Of a stretch of 45,307 bases of DNA, positions 40,606-45,307 are shown one piece after another. A program made the position numbers and the translations under genes. Below the pieces are notes generated by a model that saw only the letters and a program-made list of their open reading frames with translations, made no database searches and had not been told where the DNA came from. How positions within the stretch are numbered: the stretch's first letter is position 1; each line of letters begins with the position of its first letter. Source of the DNA: Planctomycetota bacterium (GTDB lineage: Bacteria; Planctomycetota; MHYJ01; JACPRB01); assembly GCA_016190175.1 (NCBI GenBank), contig JACPRC010000045.1, forward strand, positions 1 to 45,307, in the 5' to 3' direction.

Positions 40606-41718
40606 TCAAGGGCTCGAATCGCGCCCGCCCTCGTGGATCGCGGGCTCCACGTACCTCTCGATGAGGTCCTTCCGCGCGGCGCACATCGAACTCTTGTGGA
40701 GGAACGACCCCGTCTCGTGCCAGGCCTCCACCGGGCATCCCCCGTGGCAGAGGCTCCAGAAGCGGCATCCCCTGCACTCTCCCTCGAAGAGGATCCGGCT
40801 TCTCTCGCGAAGCACGTTCCTCCCGGGATCCGCCAGCGCCTGCGCCAGCGTCTTTTCACGGATCGTCCCGTAGTCCAGCAGGCCCGACTCGCAGGAACGG
40901 TTGCAGTGCGAGAGCCTCCCATCCGGTCCGAGATTGAGATACAGATCGGCGCAGCGACCGGAATCGCGACAGGACAGCTTGCGATCCTCCCCCAGGAGAT
41001 TCCGGACCAGAGGGGTGAACGGACCGACATCGGGATAGCGCGACCGGTCGCGCCACCAGACGGGGAAGATGGCCCCGAGGAAGGTCGTGAATTCCTCGGC
41101 GGTGATGCCCAGATGGCCCGGCCCGCCGTCGTGGATCATCACCGGGTTGAAGTCGATCGGACCGCTCACATTCAAGCCGGTCAGATGATGGAAGATCTCG
41201 AGCGCCTTCCCCAGCGCGGGCTTCGTCACCACGTAGATGATGCCGCAGCCCATCCCCTCTCTCTTGAGCAGTTCCAGGCCGTCCAGATAGCGCCGGTGGT
41301 ATTCGGCCGCATCGGCCGGCCTGCCCAGCCCCCGCAGATCGGTGAACGGATCGCAGCTCGACCCGACCGTGGTGACCCCGAGTTTCTTCAGGATCCGGAC
41401 GAGATCGCCGGTCAGGAGAGTCAGGTTGCTCTGAATCGCGTGGCGGATGCGGGCTGAGGTCTTCGGACAGTGCTTACCCTGGAAGTCGATCGCCGCCTCG
41501 AAGTACGCCGGGCCCAGGATCAGCGGCTCTCCCCCGTGCCAGACGAGCCCCATGCGGTCGTTCGGGCGATCGGCGAGAAACTCGTTGATCCTGACGAAGA
41601 GGAGCTCGAGGGTCTCCACGCTCGCGGTCTTCGTGACGCGGGACTCCTTGTGGACGACGTAGCAGTAGGCGCAGCTTGCGTTGCACGCCTCGGTCGGCTG
41701 GAAGATGATCGTCGCCAT
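40606..41718 (-). CDS. Radical SAM/SPASM enzyme 1 (anSME-like maturase)
   Basis: A 370-residue radical SAM protein from ATG 41718 (TTG 41766 would add 16 residues). The cluster motif CNASCAYCY is at residues 12-20, followed by GLVWHGGEPLILGPAYFEAA near 58, QSNLTLLT near 95 and IIYVVTK near 155. The C-terminal SPASM/twitch region has CRDSGRCADLYLNLGPDGRLSHCNRS near 260 and CRGCRFWSLCHGGCPVEAWHE near 325, with a final CAARKDLIERYVEPAI. The overall plan resembles anaerobic sulfatase-maturating enzymes, but no sulfatase is nearby and the next gene encodes the Cys-rich peptide. So it is more likely a peptide maturase acting with radical SAM 2. GATAAT at about 41732-41737 (minus) may give it its own promoter. 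Confidence 0.88.
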   Translation of the reverse strand: MATIIFQPTEACNASCAYCYVVHKESRVTKTASVETLELLFVRINEFLADRPNDRMGLVWHGGEPLILGPAYFEAAIDFQGKHCPKTSARIRHAIQSNLTLLTGDLVRILKKLGVTTVGSSCDPFTDLRGLGRPADAAEYHRRYLDGLELLKREGMGCGIIYVVTKPALGKALEIFHHLTGLNVSGPIDFNPVMIHDGGPGHLGITAEEFTTFLGAIFPVWWRDRSRYPDVGPFTPLVRNLLGEDRKLSCRDSGRCADLYLNLGPDGRLSHCNRSCESGLLDYGTIREKTLAQALADPGRNVLRERSRILFEGECRGCRFWSLCHGGCPVEAWHETGSFLHKSSMCAARKDLIERYVEPAIHEGGRDSSP

Positions 41719-41782
41719 TCTGCGGCCCGGTCCATTATCCGTCCATTCCCGGACATTTTGTCGCAATTCCGCAGTCCCAGGA

Positions 41783-42547
41783 TCATCTTCGAGGACCGCC
41801 GGCGCCCGAAGGATCCGGAAGCTCCCTCGGGACCCGCTCCCACCCGAGCCGTGCCCGGTTCCGGTGATAGAGCAGCCCGATCGCGCGCATCGCGACCGTC
41901 AGGACACAGAAACCCGCCAGCGCCGCGAACGGCACCGCGACGACGGCGGGAGCCGCCACCAGCACCCGTCCGACCGCCGACCAGACGCCGAAGAGCCCGA
42001 GCGACAAGGCCACGACACGCGCGTAATCGCCCGCCATCCGCGCGACCGACCGCACCGCGGCGACCACGTTGAGGACCGCGAGTTCACCGTGGAACGAGTA
42101 GAGCAGGAACGCGATCGGCAGGTACGCGAATCCCGCGACCGCGAGCCCCGCCGTGATCCAGAGCTGCGACGCCGTCACGCCGGGCACGCCGCGCCACGCG
42201 CCGGAGATCGCGACGTACGCCCAGTAGAGGATCATCGGGAGGAACGAGACGACGAGCGGGCCGAGCACGTGCGCCACGCGACCCGCGATGTCGTGAAACG
42301 TCCCCACCTCCGGCCAGCCCGGGAACCGCTCCTCGCCCTTCGTGCCGGACTCCATCACGGAGTAGAAGAACAGGGCCAGATAGCAGAGGACGAATCCCTC
42401 CGCGATCAGGCCGATCGTGAGAACGTACGGCAGGTTCGGCAGCACGGCGTAGACCAGAGGCGGGACGCACGCCAGGACCGCGCCCATCGCCATCACGCCG
42501 AGATTCCCTCCGCGGAACGGATAGGCGAGGGCGTCGCGGACGATCAT
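41783..42547 (-). CDS. Polytopic membrane protein (DUF4013-like)
   Basis: A 254-residue integral membrane protein with about six hydrophobic helices: GNLGVMAMGAVLACVPPLVY, YVLTIGLIAEGFVLCYLALFFY, GPLVVSFLPMILYWAYVAI, LWITAGLAVAGFAYLPIAFLL, VALSLGLFGVWSAVGRVLVA and VVAVPFAALAGFCVLTVAM. The cytoplasmic GTKGEERFPGWPEVGTFHDIAG loop and overall layout are like DUF4013 proteins. Its ATG at 42547 overlaps the ATP-grasp stop by ATGA, showing translational coupling; its stop is 64 bp before radical SAM 1. In a RiPP locus a membrane protein could take part in export or immunity, but that is inference. Confidence 0.75.
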   Translation of the reverse strand: MIVRDALAYPFRGGNLGVMAMGAVLACVPPLVYAVLPNLPYVLTIGLIAEGFVLCYLALFFYSVMESGTKGEERFPGWPEVGTFHDIAGRVAHVLGPLVVSFLPMILYWAYVAISGAWRGVPGVTASQLWITAGLAVAGFAYLPIAFLLYSFHGELAVLNVVAAVRSVARMAGDYARVVALSLGLFGVWSAVGRVLVAAPAVVAVPFAALAGFCVLTVAMRAIGLLYHRNRARLGWERVPRELPDPSGAGGPRR

Positions 42548-43542
42548 CTTCGCGGCCTCAGGAACTCCCGGAACCGCGTCAGCACCGGAATCACCGACAG
42601 CCAGCTCGCCCACCCCGCCGCCCGGTCCCGGTCGTCGAAGTAGTCGTCGTGGCCGCTCCACGCGGGCCACCGCCCCGAGAGCGACCGCAGCAGCTCGCCG
42701 CTCTTCCAGATCCCCCGCACGCCGACGGCGTAGTCGAACTGCCGCACCCGCTCCCCCATCGCGGCACGGAAGAGGAGGTGCGGGAAGTTCATTCCGCAGC
42801 GCACGGCGAGGTTGAGCGATCCCCAGAAGCGCGGGTTCACGTCGAGGAGGGAGCCGCCCTTGAACTCGAGCTGGATCACGCCGCGCCAGCCGACGCGGGC
42901 CACGATCCGCAGCGCGCGTTCCACGAGCGCGTCGTCCCGGACGGATTCGCGCCACGTGCTCGGCCCTCCGCTCGCGGGATACTCGTGGAGCCGCCGGTGG
43001 ACGAACGCCGCCGCGCACGCGCCTTCCATGTCATAGAGAAGGGAGACGCATCGGGCTTCGCCTTCGACCCGCTCCTGCACCACCGCGTCGCGCAGGTCGA
43101 GCCGGTGGAACTCCTCCGCCGTCCCGCAGAAGACCCGCCCGCGCGAGCCGCTCCCGATGCGCGGCTTGACGACGCACGGCGGGCCCGCGACGGTGCGCGG
43201 CGCCTCCGGTTGCGCGGCGACCCACGCCTTGTCGCGCACGAGACGGATCTTCTCCGCGCTCTCGAACGGGATCGCGCAATCGAACCGGGCGCGACGGTCG
43301 AGAATCGCCAGGAGCGTCTCCTCCTCCATCGGCATGAGGACCTTCCAGCCGCGCGACCGCTCCGCCAGCCACGCGACCGGCGGGTCCGGGTAGACCCACG
43401 CTTCGCGGACGTAACGGGACCAGAGCGCCGGCGACCAGCGCGTCACCTCGCCCGCCGCAACGCGCAGCCCCGCGCGGCCGAGCGCCCGCACCGCGGCGAG
43501 GCTCTTGCGCTGGAACGCGTCCGTCACGAACACGTCGATCAT
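42544..43542 (-). CDS. ATP-grasp carboxylate-amine ligase-like protein
   Basis: A 332-residue ATP-grasp enzyme. An N-terminal Rossmann-like domain (IDVFVTDAFQRKSLAAVRALG) precedes the nucleotide-binding strands PPCVVKPRIGSGSRGRVF near residue 128 and AVVQERVEGEA near 160; IQLEFKGGSLLDVNPRFWGSLNLA near 235 carries the Glu and Asn that bind Mg-ATP. Relatives ligate a carboxylate to an amine or act on polysaccharide or peptide precursors. It leads the minus-strand gene train, with TACAAT at 43554-43559 about 11 nt before ATG 43542, and overlaps the membrane-protein gene by 4 bp. A ligase role in the RiPP pathway is possible but so is cell-surface sugar metabolism with the deacetylase. Confidence 0.82.
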   Translation of the reverse strand: MIDVFVTDAFQRKSLAAVRALGRAGLRVAAGEVTRWSPALWSRYVREAWVYPDPPVAWLAERSRGWKVLMPMEEETLLAILDRRARFDCAIPFESAEKIRLVRDKAWVAAQPEAPRTVAGPPCVVKPRIGSGSRGRVFCGTAEEFHRLDLRDAVVQERVEGEARCVSLLYDMEGACAAAFVHRRLHEYPASGGPSTWRESVRDDALVERALRIVARVGWRGVIQLEFKGGSLLDVNPRFWGSLNLAVRCGMNFPHLLFRAAMGERVRQFDYAVGVRGIWKSGELLRSLSGRWPAWSGHDDYFDDRDRAAGWASWLSVIPVLTRFREFLRPRR

Positions 43543-43592
43543 GGCGCGCGCGGATTGTACCGCCGCCCCGTTTGTGTTAGAAGGGATGACCG

Positions 43593-45029
43593 ATGCACCT
43601 GATCCTGCTCGCCGCGCTGATTCAGAACCCCGAATATGACTCCAACATGCTCGGCGTCGGCGCGACCGTGGACCGCATCGTCGTGCGCGACATCAACGGG
43701 GACGGGAGGGACGACCTCCTCGTCCAGAGCGGCCGCGACCTCCGCCTCTTCCTCTACGACAAGGACAAGGGCATCCCCCCCGTCGCCGGCCAGATCCTGC
43801 GGCTCGATCCGAACGTTTTCCTCTGGACCCTCGCGCGGGTGAAGGAGCGGAACGTCTGGTGCCTCGCGCTGACGACGTCGCGCGGCCTCCAGGTCTGCCC
43901 GTTCCAGGACGGCTCCTTCGCGTCCCGCCCCTCGGACATCGCCATCCACCCCAACCTCTTCGAGGGCGACGCGACGGAAACCCCGCCGGTGTTCGTCGAG
44001 TTCGCGCCGGACCTCAACGGCGACGGATTGAGCGACTTCCTGCTCTTCGACGAGGGCGAGATGTACATCCTGCTCCAGGAGTCGGACGGCTCCGTCCGCG
44101 CGACCCAGAAGCTCCCCCTCCCCGACGAGCCGCGGACGACGGTCGCGTGGAACCCGGGCATGAAGCACAAGGAGGAGCGGGTCGTCCCCTTCCTCACGTT
44201 CGGGGACACGACGGGAGACCGCCGTCCCGACCTGAGCTTCTATCGCGAGGAGTCGATCGTCGTCTACGAGCAGAAGGAGGACGGCCGCTTCCTCACGAAG
44301 GCGCCGGCGGACCTCGCGACGGAGAAGGAGAAGACACGGGGCCGGTTCCTCAAGTTCGAGATCCCCCCGATCATCGACGACTTCAACGGCGACGGGACGC
44401 AGGACATCGCGCTTCCCTATCCGTCCAAGGGGCGCGTCCACGTCTACTACCTGAGCGCGGGCCGGGCGAACCTGACGCAGCCCGACGACAACCTGCAGGT
44501 CAACGACGCGTGGACCGCCGACATCTACATGAGCGACCTCGACAAGGACTCGAAGCCCGACCTCGTGATCGGCATCATCCGGAAGTTCGGCGTCTTCGGC
44601 GGCCTCCAGGCCTTCGTCTCCGGCAAGATCGACATCGAGCTGCACATCCACATGATGCGGCAGCGCTACGCGAACGACCCCGACCAGGTGCTCACCTTCA
44701 AGGTCCCCTTCTCGTTCTCCGTCACCCGCACCGAGGCGACCGGGGATCTCTCCTTCACGCCGACGTTCGACGCGGACGTGGACGGGGACGGGAGGCGCGA
44801 CCTTCTGCTCTCCACGGACGAGACGGCCATCGACGTCTACTACAACCGCGCGGGCTCCGGCTTCCAGCAGAACCCGGGCGGGAGGATCGCCCTGGGCGCG
44901 CCGAAGGGGACGTCCTACACGTACGTGACGGTCGCCGATCTGAACAAGGATGGGCGGTCGGACCTGATCCTGAAGCACGTCCACGTCGACCGGCAGAAGC
45001 ACTTCCTGCAGGTGAAGATGTCGCGGTAG
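43593..45029 (+). CDS. FG-GAP/VCBS-repeat exported protein
   Basis: A 478-residue protein with a very short hydrophobic N-terminus (MHLILLAALIQNP). At least seven FG-GAP type calcium-loop repeats are visible: RDINGDGRDDLLVQ, APDLNGDGLSDFLLF, DTTGDRRPDLSFY, DDFNGDGTQDIALP, SDLDKDSKPDLVIG, ADVDGDGRRDLLLS and ADLNKDGRSDLILK, spaced through the whole chain, which fits a complete seven-blade beta propeller. Likely extracytoplasmic and calcium-stabilised; ligand unknown. It diverges from the ATP-grasp gene with a 50-bp gap. Confidence 0.85.
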   Translation: MHLILLAALIQNPEYDSNMLGVGATVDRIVVRDINGDGRDDLLVQSGRDLRLFLYDKDKGIPPVAGQILRLDPNVFLWTLARVKERNVWCLALTTSRGLQVCPFQDGSFASRPSDIAIHPNLFEGDATETPPVFVEFAPDLNGDGLSDFLLFDEGEMYILLQESDGSVRATQKLPLPDEPRTTVAWNPGMKHKEERVVPFLTFGDTTGDRRPDLSFYREESIVVYEQKEDGRFLTKAPADLATEKEKTRGRFLKFEIPPIIDDFNGDGTQDIALPYPSKGRVHVYYLSAGRANLTQPDDNLQVNDAWTADIYMSDLDKDSKPDLVIGIIRKFGVFGGLQAFVSGKIDIELHIHMMRQRYANDPDQVLTFKVPFSFSVTRTEATGDLSFTPTFDADVDGDGRRDLLLSTDETAIDVYYNRAGSGFQQNPGGRIALGAPKGTSYTYVTVADLNKDGRSDLILKHVHVDRQKHFLQVKMSR

Positions 45030-45052
45030 GGGCCGGGCGCGGGTCCTCCCGC

Positions 45053-45089
45053 GTTACGAATCGTAACGTCCCGCGTTACGATTCGTAAC
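45053..45089. promoter_or_regulatory. Two tandem GTTACGA-N-TCGTAAC palindromes (candidate enhancer sites)
   Basis: GTTACGAATCGTAAC at 45053-45067 and GTTACGATTCGTAAC at 45075-45089, offset 22 bp (two helical turns). Both are preceded by the same CCCGC. They lie 40-80 bp upstream of a sigma54-type promoter, the place where a bacterial enhancer-binding protein would bind. Confidence 0.7.
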
Positions 45090-45129
45090 ACGGCGTCTCG
45101 GACGATCATGTTTCCACCCTGGGTTGACG

Positions 45130-45145
45130 TGGCATCCCCCTTGCG
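45130..45145 (+). promoter_or_regulatory. Sigma54-type -24/-12 promoter
   Basis: TGGCAT-CCCCC-TTGCG: the GG (45131-45132) and GC (45143-45144) are exactly 10 nt apart, as sigma54 promoters require, and the sequence follows the TGGCAC-N5-TTGC consensus with one mismatch. The predicted start is near 45156, about 9 nt before the tRNA-like gene. Confidence 0.65.
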
Positions 45146-45164
45146 GTTCCCTCTCCATGGCGCC

Positions 45165-45252
45165 GGAGGGCATAGCCGCAAGGCGCGGCCTCGGCTTGAC
45201 ACGCACGAGATCCCTGAAAGGGGATGAGGTTCGAGTCCTCTGCCCTCCGCCA
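45165..45252 (+). tRNA. Unusual class-II tRNA-like gene with 8-bp acceptor and 4-bp T stem (loop suggests GAC anticodon)
   Basis: Every base can be placed in a cloverleaf: acceptor GGAGGGCA/TGCCCTCC (8 bp), U-A linker, D stem GCCGC/GCGGC with loop AAGGC, anticodon stem CTCGGC paired with GC(A)CGAG with one bulged A and 7-nt loop TTGACAC, long variable arm ATCCC/GGGAT, T arm GAGG-TTCGAGT-CCTC, discriminator G and encoded CCA. A standard tRNA has a 7-bp acceptor and 5-bp T stem, and Val (GAC) tRNAs have no long variable arm. It may be an allo-tRNA-type molecule or a tRNA-like regulatory RNA rather than a decoding tRNA. The final 55 bp of the window after it show nothing recognisable. Confidence 0.65.
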
Positions 45253-45307
45253 GTGAATCAGACACTACGGTATGGGTAACCGGAGGCCGCTGGCGGGCCG
45301 CTGAGGG

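Noticed and set aside
40548-41030. Longer version (218 residues) of the Cys-rich peptide
   Set aside because: The extra N-terminal part is antiparallel-frame shadow of radical SAM 1 and rich in Arg/Trp; the GGAGG site and acidic leader mark ATG 40547 as the start.
45165-45252. Ordinary tRNA-Ser(TGA) or tRNA-Val(GAC), or tmRNA end
   Set aside because: Placing TGA as anticodon destroys the anticodon stem; Val tRNAs lack a long variable arm; there is no tmRNA tag frame or 5' tmRNA signature, and both acceptor strands are adjacent in an 88-nt unit.
1-45307. CRISPR arrays, rRNA genes, complete insertion sequences
   Set aside because: No regularly spaced direct repeats, rRNA motifs or transposase-like proteins were found on either strand.

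Overview
The window is a contiguous piece of a GC-rich bacterial chromosome. The gene set suggests a Planctomycetota-like or related PVC lineage: three receptor-type Ser/Thr kinases with the kinase domain at the N-terminal side and a transmembrane helix plus TPR or extracytoplasmic part behind it, FG-GAP and WD40-type exported proteins, a very large GspK-like pseudopilin, and short two-to-six-gene operons separated by hairpin-rich repeats. This is an inference from style; no marker gene in the window fixes the phylum.

Region by region. 1-8.5 kb: 3' end of clpX, ribosome-biogenesis GTPase engB, a Ser/Thr kinase-TPR gene broken by an in-frame TAG, the quinone methyltransferase ubiE/menG, a small WD40-like exported protein, a small gene plus DUF6036-like nucleotidyltransferase, ubiD and a second kinase. 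Two 105-bp inverted-repeat elements sit exactly at stop/start junctions here. 8.5-14 kb: hypothetical proteins, a zinc-ribbon membrane protein probably split by a frameshift from its beta-sandwich domain, a 906-residue zinc-ribbon/ankyrin protein, and ubiX. UbiX makes the prenyl-FMN that UbiD needs, and UbiE acts in the same quinone pathway.

14.1-27.5 kb: a defence island. It encodes a DrmD-like SNF2 helicase, an Eco57I/DrmMI-like adenine methyltransferase (with an apparent frameshift), an AlbA_2/RecG-like wHTH regulator under a strong AT-rich sigma70 promoter, and a 1729-residue protein that joins a DExH helicase, zinc ribbons, a DUF1998/MZB region and a C-terminal DUF559/Vsr-like nuclease. 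This is a DISARM-related system in which the DrmA- and DrmB-type functions plus a nuclease occur in one chain.

27.5-38.1 kb: GNAT acetyltransferase, a third kinase-TPR protein, a GspK-like pseudopilin with a C-terminal LamG-like domain and a coupled putative lipoprotein, aroA, and a DUF4416 gene that diverges from aroA across a duplicated promoter region.

38.0-43.5 kb: a minus-strand gene train that looks like a RiPP biosynthetic operon: ATP-grasp ligase, six-helix-type membrane protein, radical SAM/SPASM enzyme 1, a 57-residue Cys-rich precursor peptide, radical SAM/SPASM enzyme 2 and a polysaccharide deacetylase. 43.6-45.3 kb: an FG-GAP repeat protein, then two tandem palindromes, a sigma54-type -24/-12 promoter and an unusual 88-nt class-II tRNA-like gene with an 8-bp acceptor stem and 4-bp T stem.

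Many chromosomal genes have a -10 hexamer only 6-7 nt before the start codon, which implies leaderless mRNAs. All calls are by reading; none has been checked by a database search.
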